Origin: Anseranas semipalmata
Lineage: Eukaryota > Chordata > Aves > Anseriformes > Anseranatidae
Direction: 5' to 3'
DNA length: 64,000 nucleotides
Assembly (NCBI GenBank): GCA_013399115.1
Contig: VXAA01003176.1
Location: 929,104-993,103 of the forward strand
A program made the position numbers and the translations under genes. Shown piece by piece: positions 41,929 through 55,468 of this stretch; the stretch's first letter is position 1, and every line of letters begins with the position of its first letter. The notes under the pieces are model-generated. The model worked only from the letters and a program-made list of their open reading frames with translations, ran no database searches and was not told the origin of the DNA.

Positions 41929-44900
41929 ATTTCAGACTGACAATAGGACTGCTCTTCTTTCATGGGTCACTGATAAGGATTTCTTGGGCTCCTCAACCAT
42001 ATATGAAAAGGCTTGAAACTGCTTGACTGGAGAAATTCAGATTTTATATCTACTACGATGTCAAGCTTCTATCCCTCTTTCGTACTGACCAACAGACTCA
42101 TGTGTCTGTGCATTAATTTCCAATACATATGAGTTGTGTAGAGTAGGAATAAAAGCATCCAGAACATTTTAGGCATCTCTCCAATCACATAAAATACGGA
42201 ACAGACAGAATGCAGTATTCCGGTCTGGGTCCAGACGATGGCAAAGACAGTCTGTTCTCACAGTTTTTTTCCTATCAGCCAACCACCATCAAGTAAGATT
42301 CTTAGGCTGAAAGGGTATCAGAAAAAAAAAAAAAAAAGTAAAAGATTCCATCAAACACACATAGAACTGCTCAAGGAACAGCCACAAGTTCATATCCTAT
42401 TTGAAAAATAGTTTTGGAAAAAGCATTTTGCATGTTGGCATGGACAATGACTACCCAGCTGTTTTATACAGTTGTTTTTGCCATTATTTTGAATATCTCA
42501 AATACTTAGAAACCACCTTGCAAGAGCTGCTTAGAAAGTTGTTCAGCAGATACTGCTAAAATTTACCAATATCTAGCCTAAATTTTACTGCTACATTTCA
42601 TTTTGATTGATAAAGTCACTTTTTATCAAAATAGCTACCCTACAGTATAGAGAAACAGCAATGTCAGTAGAAAATATTTCTCTGCTGATAAAACTGCAGC
42701 CACATTAGAAGGCTAACGGTGCTCTTTAGCAAGACATTCAGGAGGAATACATCTAAGCGACAGCAGCTGAGAAAAGGTTACAGGATAGAATATGACCTCT
42801 TCAGCTATAAGTAAGTTTGCCCCGCACTGCGGAGCACCATGCAGAAGTATCCAGCCCAGGTTTGAGCAAGCAAGCCCTTGAACTAAAAGCAGCGAAGTCA
42901 CATTAGCATGGCTGAGTGGCAAGGTTTATTCGCTTGAAAGCAGAGCCAGTATAGCCCAAGCTCTGCTACTTTCAGGATACAAGCCACAGAGTGATGCCCA
43001 TGAGCGATGTTATGCAGAGGAAAAAGCAGAGCTGGTACTAGTTGTAGCAATACTGTTAGGGAGTTGTTTAGAAAGAGCAAGCAAAATAGACAACTCCTGA
43101 GGAAAACGAAGGAGGCAGGGGAGAAAGCCTTGTGAAAAAAACAGTAAAATGGGAGACATCAGTTAGAGATAGTGAGGGTAGATTAGGAATAGCCCTTATC
43201 TATTTAACAGAGGGTTCAGTGGTCTGGAAGCCAGGGAAGCTTGAATTCCCTTACCTCTTTTCCTGAGGGCATTTCTAGGCTGGTAGCTCAAAGCATTTTA
43301 AGTAGCACCTGATGAACCTCGTGAAGGACCAGATGTCTGGGCAGCCTCCTGTGCCTTGGCTGCATCCGCTCATACTCGTCCTTGCAGCTGCCTCTGTGCG
43401 ATCTCACTTACTTACAGATGAGCAGCGCATCTCATCAGAAAAGTTAGGAGCCATATTTCAAGATTCAGCAGTAAAAGCCTAAGCTGAAGAGGCTGCTTAA
43501 TATAAATATGAATCTTGACCTTGTCAGGAGCTCTTGATCCAAACTAGTTTCTATCACAGTGTAAAAACCTCTTCATCTGTCTTTGCTAGGGCTTACTCAA
43601 TTGCTGCACCAGAGCAAATGTGCCCTGATAGCCATGAATGCATATTTTTAAACGCACTAGTTTTAAGGCACTGTATTTATCTAACAAGACTAACGATATT
43701 GAAATCACCATCCATGTTTTTCTGTTTGTTTTAGAAAATGCCAAACAAACTGTTGGTGCTTTGGGAGCTATAGCTCATACTATTTAAAACAAACTCCTAT
43801 TGGCAAAACACAAAATCTAGTTTTCTTGCATTTTTCACCCAAAACAGACTGAGGAGGTTGAAAATGGACAGAAAAAATAGACAGCTGGTCACTGCCTTTT
43901 AAACATGCTGATACTATTCTATCATCTCTCTCTTCCCTTTACTGTTTCTTACATTATAAAAAGATCAGGAGTTAGGAAAGGATGATAGCTTTTATTAGGC
44001 TGATACATATATGTGGGAGAAACAGACAAGCTTTATGACAGGATTGAACCCGAAGCCACAGATTGAGAACAATTTCCTTTAAATATATTTTTTATCATAA
44101 TGAATTAGACAATCACAGAATAAAAAAGTTGGAATAGGTATAACAAAAGGCTATCAGTAACAGGAGAGAGTTGAAGATTGTTAGTTCTTGTGGGACAGAA
44201 ACTAAAATCCAAAACCATTAGATGATCATAAAATGTACAGGGAAATTATAACATGGTTTAAAACCAATACTTCTACTGCGTTCCTAATACTGAACGTTTT
44301 GGTTTCTGTCTCAGACCTAAAGTAGGGCTGATGTGCCTGAAAACTCATCTGTTTTTTCTCAAAGAATGGCTTAATATAAAGAGAGAAACTCTCCCTACAA
44401 ATCTTGCCTTAAGACCATCCACAGCCACAACAACGCTATAATTATACAGTGGATTTTAGGGTGGCCTCAGCTTTGTTTTTGTGCCGTGCCTACAGCAAGA
44501 GGCACTGACCCACGTCCAGGGTACCTGGGCACTCTGGTGACCATACAACTAATATTGACCGATCACTTCTTTCCTACTTCTTCCAGAGCTAGGACAAACT
44601 TCTGATGAATGGATGACTAGATGAACCAATGCCACGTTAGTAGGAATGGTTGTTACAACAATTGGTACATCTCCTAAAAAGAACATTTCTGAGTTTGCAT
44701 AGCCAAGGACTAGCAACTGTGACAAAACCAAAGCCTAATCAGAAGCAAAATACATTAAATCACATAAATTAGTAGCCAATCAGCCTTAAGCTGTTATGAG
44801 AAAACATTAAATCAACTGTTATTGTTATAAAAAGGAATAGTGCCAGTTTACAGCAGGATCTAAATGAATTGTCAGCACAACTCCTGCGTATAACTGCGGA

Positions 44901-47900
44901 TCACAGCAAATTAACACATTCTCCAGCTGTGTGAGAGCAATCAAACAGAAACAGTACTGCAGCAAACTTATTTTTAAAAAGTGATTGACAAAATGAAATC
45001 AAATATCTCTTTTTCAGTAAAAATTCATGAAAGATTGATTGAGAGATTGAGTTTAAATACTTCCTTGGCTGTTTTTTTTTTTATTTTTTGTTTGCTTGCT
45101 TGTTTCTAAGAGAAGACTTGTTGCTTTTACATGTTTTGTTAGAAGAGCTGGTTTAATGTTTTTATTTCCTCCTAACCTTCCATTTACACAGTAATAGCAA
45201 ATACTCACTTCTGTTTTCTTTTTTTGGGGGGGTCGAAGGGGCAGGTAGCTCACCTCTGGCAGTTTTTGGATGGTTCAGTAAAGAATATTAGAAAGGTCTT
45301 TTACTTTATTTTAATCCTTATTAGCTTTATTTTAATGGTTAGATGTTCAGAGGGTAATTTCTACCAAATACTAATGTTAAATCTATTTTTACAAAAAATA
45401 AGTTCACACATATTGAATAGGAAAGAGTCTTCTTTGATTAACTGGGCTGCTCTCCTCAATACGCAATGCTGGGATCCCCCAGTTTGTCAGACAAAGTTAA
45501 TTCTAGACAAATAAAGATTTTATCTAGTGCTAAAACAAGTGGACAGCCCAGTTCTTCTAGTTCTTCCCAAAAATAGAGAAAAAATGTATTTTGATTTGGA
45601 TAGCCTTTCTCTCCAAAGAGGATGATCATAAATTGATCTGGGTAAAATAAAAATTTGAAAACTGCATCTAGTTTTGGGAAGAACAAATCCAAAGTATTAG
45701 GGATTGAAGCTCCCCTTTATACAAATGCAAAAATAAACAAAGATGTTTCTAAAAAGCTCTTAAATGCTTTGGGGAGATGTAATTGTCTAATATCTACCTT
45801 AGAGATAACTGTCTATAACTCCTCTAACAGATATAAACACTGCCAAGGCCGTTCAAAGTTTACTGTTGAACACAATACAAATTTCTTTATAGGTTACCCT
45901 GCCAAGCTTTTCCTCACTATTTCTTTTCTCTGAAACGCTGCTTTATTTTTAATACAGGACAATACAGGTGTCAGCTTGCAGTGAGTTTGAAAATGAAGGT
46001 ATTTGGTATGCACGTGATTAATCTATTAAGTCTAGCTATTTTACCAAAGGGTAGACAAGAAGTTAGAGGGAGACAATATCACCGTTCCTGAGCATTAACA
46101 AACCCACTCCAAAAGGGACACTCTTCATCTAGTGTGTAAGACACATAGTCCCACAAAGCCAAGATTTATAAGGCTGTATAAATTCTGTGTCCATGTCAAT
46201 GAGACAAAAGCAGTCTCAGTCAGCACTGCGGTGTGCTTTTGATCGCTTAACAGAAAAGAAAGGAGCAAGCAATTTTCAAAAAATCTCTTTTCATCACCTG
46301 GAAGCATCCACAGGATAAACTGAAAGCAGAAGCAAAGTTATTCTGCTACCTGAATACATCCATGGGGCTTATGGATAGACAGGGCAAAAATCAAGCAGAG
46401 TGAAGCTTTTGCTTTTAAAAAAATGAACCAAAAAGAAAAAAAAAAAATCAAATGAGCAACTTTGCTGTAAGAATTTGAAATTTGTAATGACCTGGATCTT
46501 AGAAGCCCAGTTAATGGACAAACAGCTATGTCATCTTACGGAAGTAAAATTCTTTTTAATTTAGAAGTGTCAAATAAAATAAGCATTTATTGTTAAAAAT
46601 CACAATTCTCCAAATGTATTCAAATGTTCCTTCAAAGAGTAGGGACAGTCGTACAGCAATCAGTGAATAGAAGTTTACATGATCTACCTCAAATTTGACT
46701 CGTTTTCTGTTTCTGCCGGTCGTTATATATGAGGGAGCTACAATCAACTAAAAAATATGAAAATACACCTAATAAACCCCCAACCAAATTATTATGAGAA
46801 TTTAGCTACATCTTGGTCCTTCGAAGCTACAATACATCATAGTTGGTACTCAGTAAGGGATTATATGTACATATTGAACCCAGGAGACATTAGTTACAAG
46901 AAAAGGTAGCTGGGAGTTTTCTTTTAAATTATTTCGTTGGTAAAAAGAATTCTTAAGTCAACAGAAATTTTCTTAATTTTTTTTTACTTTTTTGCATCTT
47001 CACTGAAATATAATTTTTAACAAAATCTATAAAAAGGAACCCTTCACTGAAGACAATCTTTTTCTTCACAAAAACAATCAAAAAACTAAAAAAAGTAAAA
47101 CAAAAACAAACACCACATTTCCAAAGTCATTCCAGTTCAAGACGTTTAACTCTTGAACTCAATTTTGTATACCTAGCAGTATCACTAGTGTTCTGATAAA
47201 GCTGATAGCATGGCTAAACACCGCTCTGACATAACCGAAGGCAAGGTCCCTTCTGTGCAGTTATTTTCTGTAAGTGGAATCCTGAGCAAATTGAAAACCA
47301 GGCCACTTTTTTATCAGCCTCTGTGAGTGAAGATTAATCTTTTCTGTCTTCACACAAATAAAATATCCAATGGTGTTTAGGAGTGCTAAGCACAGGCTGG
47401 CTCCACCTGCTTCTTTCAGAGCTAATCGCTTTGTGAGATACTAGAAGTGGAAGAAACTTAGGTGAGCCAAATGTAAAGGATGGTTGGTTGATAAGACTGC
47501 CTTGCAGGGGCAGTAAACCAAAGCCAGGATTTCCTGTTTGATAACTGATGAGATAGCAAAACTCTGAATAAGCCAGCAGTACTTCAACCATGATTCAAGA
47601 AAATACTTTTCCTTTTTCATGTTTTATATTAGTATTTCTTAGTGGCATCTACCACTCACAAGGAGAAGGACCTCATACAAATGTCCAAATAACTCACATT
47701 TTCATTTCTTTTAAATTTGCTTAATATTAAGAATTGGTCATTACTTTTCCAGAGTAAAGTACAAAGACTTTGAGATCTTCTCCGCCATTCACAATGAAAT
47801 ACTTCAGAAGATATTTTCCCTATAAGTTATCTCAATGAAGAATGTAATTCTTTTATTTTACTCATTTCTACTTACCATACCACTTCAGTCAGTGGCCACT

Positions 47901-49379
47901 GCAATGCAGTCAATCCATCAATCCAAGTTATACCAAAACTACTAGAGATGATGTGAGGTGAATATAAACCATCCCCACTGAAATATCAGGCTGGAGCGGG
48001 GGAATAGCTGGCTTTTAATTAAACCTGCCATGGTAAAAAATATGTCTATTGGCCTAACATCGTTACTTTAATGGTTCTACATCAACCATAAGGATGTGGT
48101 TGATGTGATGAATGCATTTATCTAGGCAAGGATAAAACAAGAATACATCAAGTGTATTTATGAACTTCTCATGAGCTGCAATCAAACAGAAAGTAACACT
48201 TTTCATAGAGGAAATCAGTTGTTGATCACTTAAACTAAAGAGCAGCAGCTTAGCATGCTGGATACAGATGTTTGCAATGGTCTTCCAGCTGGTCATACTG
48301 AAACTTTCTGAACACATAGTTATTCCATGACACCTTGACCCAGCAAAGTGTTCATTCCTTTACATAATTTTAAGCAGAAGAGCAGCCTTAGTGAAGCTGA
48401 CAGATCTGATTATTGGCTAAAGATATGCATACATTCAAGCGTGCCGCTGGATCAGAGCCTAAAAGCTGCCAAGAATGCTTAGTAGCTACAATACTCACTG
48501 AGACACAAAGGAATTGTAAGCCCTCAAAACCTCTCCGTACGTTACGACCTCATTTTGCGTCTCTAATCAGTTGCCAAACATTTACTTAGCTGTTAGCACA
48601 CTGTTAGTTAATGTGTAACAACTGCAACAAACACTGAAAATAATGTATTTCAACCAGCTAGCAGTAAGCTGCTATATTCTACTAAAAATCTGTATGACCT
48701 ATATAAAAATTCTATATAAAAAGTGTAGTCACATTTCTATAAGTTTGACAGTATAAGTCATTGAAGCTTATTTTAGTATCTAATAAATGTCAACCTTCTA
48801 TTTGGGTTCCTCTCAGACCTTCTTGGACAAACCAAAGTGAAAAAAATATTTCTGCAGTATACACATTACTTTAACAAGTCAATTATAACTGATGCATATT
48901 GACGAAATCATACTGTATTACCTTTGTTAATAAAACCACAAACTGAGTTTCTTGCTGTTGAGATTAAAATAAAAGGTTCTAGCAAATGCACATTATCCTT
49001 TGAAAAATGTGACAAGGAATAGCACATTTGGTTGGTGCCTTCCAAAGATGACTGCTGTTGATTTCTGTTTGCATTTTGAAACAGATTTGATATGTCTAGT
49101 GTTGTGAGTATTTAAAGTCATGAAACACTGATGTTAGTGTAGAAACTGTATGAATTATCATATAGGAATAGATCATGGTCTGATTATTCTGCTACATGCC
49201 AGTGATGGACAACAGATAATTCAGAAGAATAAAAGCTGTAGCTGGTGATCTTCAAGCAGAATGCACTTACATTAATACATCTGTGTATATACCCCTCATA
49301 TAATTTATTTAACTCTCTGAGTACACAGCATTTAATGTTGTTTAATCAGGATGAAATTAGTACCAATTTAATGACCAGT

Positions 49380-50720
49380 TGGCTCAGGAAGGGCTATCCT
49401 GTCACCATGGCAGCACGGCCCTAAGAACAGGCTGCGAACACATCGGAGGACTTGAGCAAATACTCAGGAGCACGGCTATTTTGCTACTACAACTACAACA
49501 CGCTGGGCACCTGAGCTAGCACATTGAAACCCATATAGGTAAACCACTGCAGCAACCACACAGTCTTGTGAAGAACACCTCTGAAGCTCATTCTATAAAA
49601 TCATTCTTTGTGATCTCCAGCTGAAATACAGCCCCCAGGTTGCCCAAGCCACAGTCTGCAGGCCATTTTCTGTCTGCAAAAACAACCTGTGGAGCTTGTG
49701 ACCTGATCTCAGCCGCTCCCAATCTTCCAGCCACAGTACCCTTTCCACGTGTTGTGAAAAGTATACTTCCACGGTACAACGGATGGAAGTCAACGGGCTC
49801 CTCAGGAAAGACAGCAGAAGCAAGATGCTGCTGACACAAGAACATTTCATCCATCTGGCCTTTCCCATCTCGACCCCTCCTGGAAGTGAAAACAACTAGG
49901 AAGAGCCTGCAAGAAATGCCTGGCCACTGGTGGCCCACAGCTCTGGCCACCTTCTCTCAAACAGCCTGGAAGCCAAGAGGCACTTGCCAGCGTCACAGGC
50001 AGTGCAGCAGAAGCAAAGAAAGCCCAGTGCCTCCAAGGCTCCGTCCATGAAGGTGCAGACTGGCAGCTCTCAACCTCTGCAGTAACGGAGTGCTGAGACC
50101 TCCCCGGGCTTTCAGCGCTGGAAATCGCTGAGGTCTTCTGAAGGTAAGGAGTAAGTCTGCAAGTGCAATCTCCATCTAGAACATGAGAACAGATGTGCAA
50201 ACACTTTGGGTTTCTTTCTTCCATTATAAAAGTTACAACAAGGAAACAAAAATACTGCGAGTAATTGCAGTCATATTGAATCCAAGCTCAAAGTTCTTCA
50301 GAAGATGACTTTGCAAAGATGACGTTGTGCAATAGCATATTCAGCGGGTCTTTGGCAGAGAGGCCTTGTAGCAGTGCGACAGCACAAGGGGGGCACGGGG
50401 GAGAGCCACAGGGTTACTGAGCCCCTGTGAGGCAGCTGGAGACTGACACAGCACAGAAACGGCCCCACTACTGATAGAGAGCTGCCTCCGCCACTTCACT
50501 GCCCACTCGACTTCCTTGACAGAAACAAGCCTGGATTCCTGCATCCCATTAATCCCTGCCTGTTGTAACGACAGCTCCCTGGAGACTTTTAAAGACAGTT
50601 TAACCCAAAACTAAGTAACACAGGGGCTAAAGCGGCCCCAGGCAGCTGTGGCAGCCAAGACATTGCACAGCAACCTTCATGCCTGCTGCACACGAAGGGC
50701 TATGAACAAGCCAGAGGAAT
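49380..50720. other. GC-richer block of unknown origin, possible non-coding transcript
   Basis: About 1.3 kb clearly richer in G+C and CpG than the spacer around it. The minus strand carries overlapping open frames of 120 and 125 codons in different frames, which is expected by chance in GC-rich DNA; neither resembles a known protein. On the + strand there is a well-formed acceptor/donor pair (see 50083-50143). It may be a lncRNA exon cluster, a decayed GC-rich mobile element or an enhancer. Confidence 0.3.
50083..50143 (+). ncRNA. Candidate internal exon of an uncharacterised transcript
   Basis: A pyrimidine-rich acceptor (CTCTCAACCTCTGCAG ending at 50082) and a consensus donor (GAAG|GTAAGG, GT at 50144) frame 61 bases. 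All three frames are short, so if it is real it is probably non-coding. Chance pairs of good splice sites occur at this scale, hence the low confidence. Confidence 0.2.
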
Positions 50721-53700
50721 CCTGCTTGTTTCCATATTTAATTTGTTCACCGTAGAAATTAAAAACTGTGCTTTACTATCTATCAGCTGTAATATATACC
50801 TGAGTTATGACAGTCACATTGGTATTTTTCCATCCTGCGTGTATCATGCTGGAAAACTGCTAAGCCAATTTATTATTTTAACTACAAATGTACAAATGAC
50901 ATTATATCCTGTAAGCCCACTGCTAGCTATCCACTCCTTACCCCAGTGGCTCACTGAAAAAAAAAAAAGGCAAAAAGTAGCTTAAGTATGCATATATATG
51001 CACACTGGCTCCCAAATGTGAAGGCCAGTTTTCAAAAGTGCACTAAAAGTTAAACCTCAGTGGGATATACTTCTGCAATTACTTTCAATTTCGACTTCTT
51101 TTCAGTGTACAGCTATTCTTCAAAGCACTTAAATGATACAAAGCTGTTTTCACGAGCATTTCAATCAAGTTTACTTTTTGTGAGAAACTATTATGTGTAT
51201 AATAACAAAAACCAAATAAGACCGTCTTACACAACCTCTCACAAGTGAGCAACACAACTTGAGTTTAAGCTGTGCAGTATCAGTCAGTCCATCAATCAAA
51301 GCTAAGAGAAATTAAAGATTCTTTAGACAAGCTTACATAGTTAAGAAACTTGAGGAAATTATTAATTACTCCTTGCCCCTGTATACATATGTATTTGTAT
51401 CAGTCTGAAGGACAAAAGCCTAAATTGATCGACTAACATCTTTGCTAGGATATATTCATCCCACTATATTCTTACATCTCATTATATCCAATCTGAAGTG
51501 AAATGCAAATGGTACTAGCTAAACTAGCAATCAAGTACTGATATGCATATTATTGTCATTGGTCCAAAAATTGTGAAGAACAGAACACACAACCACACAG
51601 AAGCAACCACCACCTAAACGAAGAATTATTCAAAAAGAAGCAAATTCTGCAGATCTGATACATTAGTATCTTCACCTCTGTATCCATAATGAAATAAACC
51701 TTGTGTTTTTAAAGGATTCAAACAACGCAGTCAGGAATAAGTTGGAAAGGGCAAGGACCACATCCCTTTTTGCAAAGTAGACTTTATAGAATAGCAGACA
51801 TCATAAGAAAGAGTCTCTCATGGTCTCTGTTAACGGATTTTGATGGCTATTTCGTAGAAATCTGCAGGCTGAAAGTATTTACTAGACTCAAAAGCAAATA
51901 AAAACACTGCCAAATTCAACTGAGAATTTCTAAAGCTATGAAGCAATACAGCTCATGAACTGCACTTCCTGACATTAGTCTAAGCTACTATGCATATAAC
52001 CTAACGTAACCTCTCTTCCATGAAGCACGTATTTTGTCTGAGGTTTGTTTGTTTTTTTTTTTTTGTTTTGGATTGGTTTGTTTGGGTTTGGTTTGTTGTT
52101 GTTGTTGTTGGGTTTTTTTCTGCTCTTTTGTTTCCTGGATTCATCTATTTTTGAGTGAATACAGTATCAATTACAAAATGTTGATAATCCTGGAATCTCA
52201 AGATCTCCTTTGAGTGCTTAATGCAAGAATCCTTGTGGTGAACACTGAGATCAACTCAATTTACTCCGAGCTTTGTTTTGTGCCTTTTATTCACATAAAA
52301 GCTTATTATTATTTAATACATATAAATATTGCAGAAGTAAAACCAGTGCAAATCATCATCACCTTTCAAAACTAGCAAAATAACCTCTGAAAACACTGCT
52401 GAACGTTGTTGAAGCAAAGCTCCTTCAACTTCTACAGGATATTCTTACATCGTACCCTGAACCTAATGGAAGGCATTGCAAAAATTTCTACTACATCATC
52501 CCTGCTAATTCAGTCTTTGGTCTTCCCACTGATAGAGATAACACTCATCCATTCAAAAACTGACTGGACCTTATTTGGTACAGCTATAGGTGTTGTACAG
52601 TCAGTAATCACCTTATGGGATTAGAAGGGGATGACAGGTTACAATGCTCTGTCTTGTATTAGGCTTTTTTCCTCAAAATTTCCCACCTTTCCTATCAGCG
52701 CAGGGGGAGAAATGGTAGGATTATTAGTGTGCAAGATCCACAGCAAGCACTGATCAGAGAAGTGCAACAGTTAGTGCAATAGTTAAAGCACTGACAGCTT
52801 CTTCAGAGCAATCGTTTCAGCTGGGTTAGACTATGTTAACACCGTACACTAACTGAATTATACAGTGTATGTAATTAAAAAAGACACTGACATAGACAGG
52901 TCTCACAAGTCTACAACATAAAACCTGTCCCTTGGAAAACCTGTTATTAGAACTACACAATATCTATAACAGCTAATAAAATGCCTGAGGCTAGTTTCCA
53001 CATTAATTAGGTACTAGTATCCTAATTAAGAGCAAGCACTGCAAAACATTTAAATAAACAAATCTATATAATATATGACAAGGAAATAATATCATTTCCT
53101 ACACAGCAGTCAAAGGACAAAAAATGTTGGAATTCAGTATTTTCCTAAACAGAAGCTTGACTTTTTTTTGCCTTTGTTCTTTTCCATTTGTTGATGTCTT
53201 TTATTTGGATATAAGCTTGGAATTCCTGCTTCTCAGCTTGCCTGAAGGTTGGAAAAGTAAAAAGTCATACATACCTTCTCTGCTTTTGCACTTCTCACCA
53301 GTTGTGTCAGCAACAGAAAGGCTGACCTTCCTGACCACAGCAGATAAAGAAATAATTCAGACAGGAAAATTACAAAAAGACCACAGTCTAGCTGTTGATG
53401 AAGAGCAAGACAGAGCTGCAATCTTTTTTTCCAGGAGGCAAAGTTCAAAGGATTACACTAGAAAGGTCCAAACCCTCATGGGAAAACTCATGCATAAAGT
53501 GCACATTTGCCCTTGTTGCTTGTCGGTGACTGGGCTTGCAGAGGGTTAATATTGAGATTAACAAAGACAACTATTCAGAACAGTAAAACACCGCACCAAA
53601 CCCCCTTATGGGAAGATGAGTTTTTTCTTCCTACAGAACTCCTTTATGCGACATCGTATCCCTAATGATAAATTGCAAGCAACACAGAAAAATTCTACTG

Positions 53701-54863
53701 AAACTGCAAAGGAAATTTACTATCCAAAGTCAGAAATATAAAGGCGCAAAGAGCTGGAGAGTCATTTGAAATTCTCTCTCAAGCAATTACTCATCTAATT
53801 GCTATGGAAATTCACATTAAAATATTGCTTTGGCTGATGGCTGCCCAGATCCAAAACAGAAGATCAATTATGTAGAAAACCATCTCCAGGAAATTAAATC
53901 TCTATATCTGAAAATCTTACTGAAATTTGTACAAGTAACTGGACACTTTTTGATAGAAATAATGATTTTCTAATCGCATGTGAAGCTCTAAAACTTAAAA
54001 GTTCAGGACAAGAATATATCTACATTTATTTTCTGAGTTTTTCATAGCAAATATAAACACTAACATGTATATTAAGTACTGCAGTAAACACCTCTCCCTT
54101 CTACATGCATATGCTAAAAGCTGTAGCAGAAAGGTAACCTTGTTCTGCTTATTTACATGATCAGGTATGAGAGTTTTCATTACAACATGATAGCTTTATA
54201 TAACAAAATAGCTTTTTAAAGCCTTCCCCTGATGAATCCTAGGGCACGAAGGGTCCAGATATGTAAGTCGGTTACATATTTGAATGTTAAATGGCAAATA
54301 AAAATTAATTATAGAACCTTGTGCTGTACAAGCATTGCATTTTTTTCTTGAACATCATTAATTCAAGACAACATAAATGTCTCCTTAAATTAAAAAAATG
54401 TCTGAAATTATGACTAGTGCCAGAAAAGAATCTGACCGGTTGGTTGCCCCTCGGGGCTGAAACAGAACATGTGGTCACTCTGGTAAGGATCACAGGCACT
54501 GCTTCTTGAGAGTTTGCCTGTTCACTTTCCTATTAAAAATATATATATTTCGGAGATGAATCTTAGAATCAAATTTGCTTTGAAAGCCTGGAAATCAACT
54601 GAAAAATAAATGCAACTTTAAGCTCATGCACATGTGTTTTCTTAAAGAAATAATGGAAATCCACCGATACAGTTCTGTATGTAATTGATAAAAACTTCAC
54701 TTGTCTGGGACTTCACGATTATTCAGGTGCGTGGCTGGTATTACTTTCACTATACTAAATGAAATCAGTCTTCTAGATATACACAATACAAGTAAGAAAG
54801 ACTGAAGTCTAACAGAGAAATGTTCTTCATTTTTATTATTATTCTATTAATTATTAAAATATT
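50721..54863. other. Intergenic spacer, no gene seen
   Basis: AT-rich unique sequence. It contains a short piece resembling an ancient amniote repeat (about 51003-51045, GGCCAGTTTTCAAAAGTGC), a G/T-rich simple tract (52048-52120) and a 141-codon open frame (53124-53549) with no recognisable similarity. Confidence 0.55.
52048..52120. repeat. T-rich G/T simple repeat including (GTT)n
   Basis: One strand holds almost only G and T: a T-run, then GGTTTGTTTGGGTTTGG, then five GTT units. It is low complexity. Confidence 0.85.
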
Positions 54864-55320
54864 AAAGATGGTGAAGGGCCTAGAGGGGAAGACGTATGAG
54901 GAGCAGCTGAGGTCCCTTGGTTTGTTCAGCCTGGAAAAGAGGAGGCTGAGGGGAGGCCTCATGGCGGCCTGCAGCTTCCTCACGAGGGGAGCGGAGGGGC
55001 AGGCGCCGATCTCTGCTCTCTGGTGACAGCGACAGGACCCGAGGGAATGGAGTCAAGCTGCGACAGGGGAGGTTCAGGTTGGATATCAGGAAAAGGTTCT
55101 TCACTGAGAGGGTGGTCAGGCACCGGAACAGGCTCCCCAGGGAAGTGGTCACGGCACCAAGCCTGTCGGAGTTTAAGAAGCGTTTGGACTATGCTCACAT
55201 GGTCTGAATTCTGATTTTTGGGTAGACCTGTGTGGAGCCAGGAGTTGGACTCGATGATCCTTGTGGGTTCCTTTCTATTCTATTCTATAATATTCTATTC
55301 TATTCTATAATATTCTAATC
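54864..55320 (+). mobile_element. CR1 LINE, 5'-truncated 3' end (non-LTR retrotransposon)
   Basis: The sense sequence starts at a typical truncation point with the CR1 phrase GGAGCAGCTGAGG (the region reading AAGAGGAGGCTGAGGGGAGGCC). It runs through the end of the reverse-transcriptase frame and the 3' UTR signature GGAGTTGGACTCGATGATCC, then ends in a short-unit tail (TTCTATTCTATAATA units, 55269-55318). This is the standard 3' fragment of avian CR1 elements, probably of the CR1-F-like group judging by GTTTAAGAAGCGTTTGGAC. Only about 450 bases remain and frames are broken, so it is immobile. It is the clearest transposon in the window and the main indication of a bird genome. Subfamily assignment is tentative. 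Confidence 0.92.
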
Positions 55321-55434
55321 CTGATTATGTCTTGTACTGCAGGAAAACCCAGAAGATCATAGACACAGCAAACTTTCTTCCTAAAGAAAAGGTACTTCCT
55401 AAATTCTGCATCTCTGCAATTTATGTGGAAAACC

Positions 55435-55468
55435 TCTCTCTCTCAAAAAAAAAAAAAAAAAAAAAAAA
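55435..55468. repeat. (CT)n followed by A24 homopolymer
   Basis: CTCTCTCTC then 24 A. It lies about 115 bases past the CR1 tail and is not part of it. Confidence 0.9.

Larger units (their letters stand above)
33138..49379. other. Intergenic spacer, no gene seen
   Basis: Unique AT-rich sequence. The longest open frame (37686-38198, minus, 170 codons) has unremarkable composition, carries runs of F and S from T-rich DNA, and matches no family I know. Purine-rich stretches occur at about 34160-34315 and 38972-39012. A 16-base unit is tandemly repeated at 41891-41928. A moderately CpG-bearing piece lies at about 48430-48620. Confidence 0.6.

Noticed and set aside
44108..44145. CAATCACAGAATAAAAAAGT stretch resembling an antisense CR1 3' end
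   Set aside because: Only about 30 bases resemble the element, with no continuation into the CR1 body; too short to call.
53124..53549. 141-codon + strand ORF
   Set aside because: No recognisable motif, AT-typical composition and no supporting splice sites or promoter; taken as chance.
54819..54863. Hydrophobic start (ATG then F/I-rich codons) before the CR1, considered as an APELA signal-peptide exon
   Set aside because: The frame is (ATT)n-type low-complexity DNA running straight into the CR1, with no phase-1 donor.
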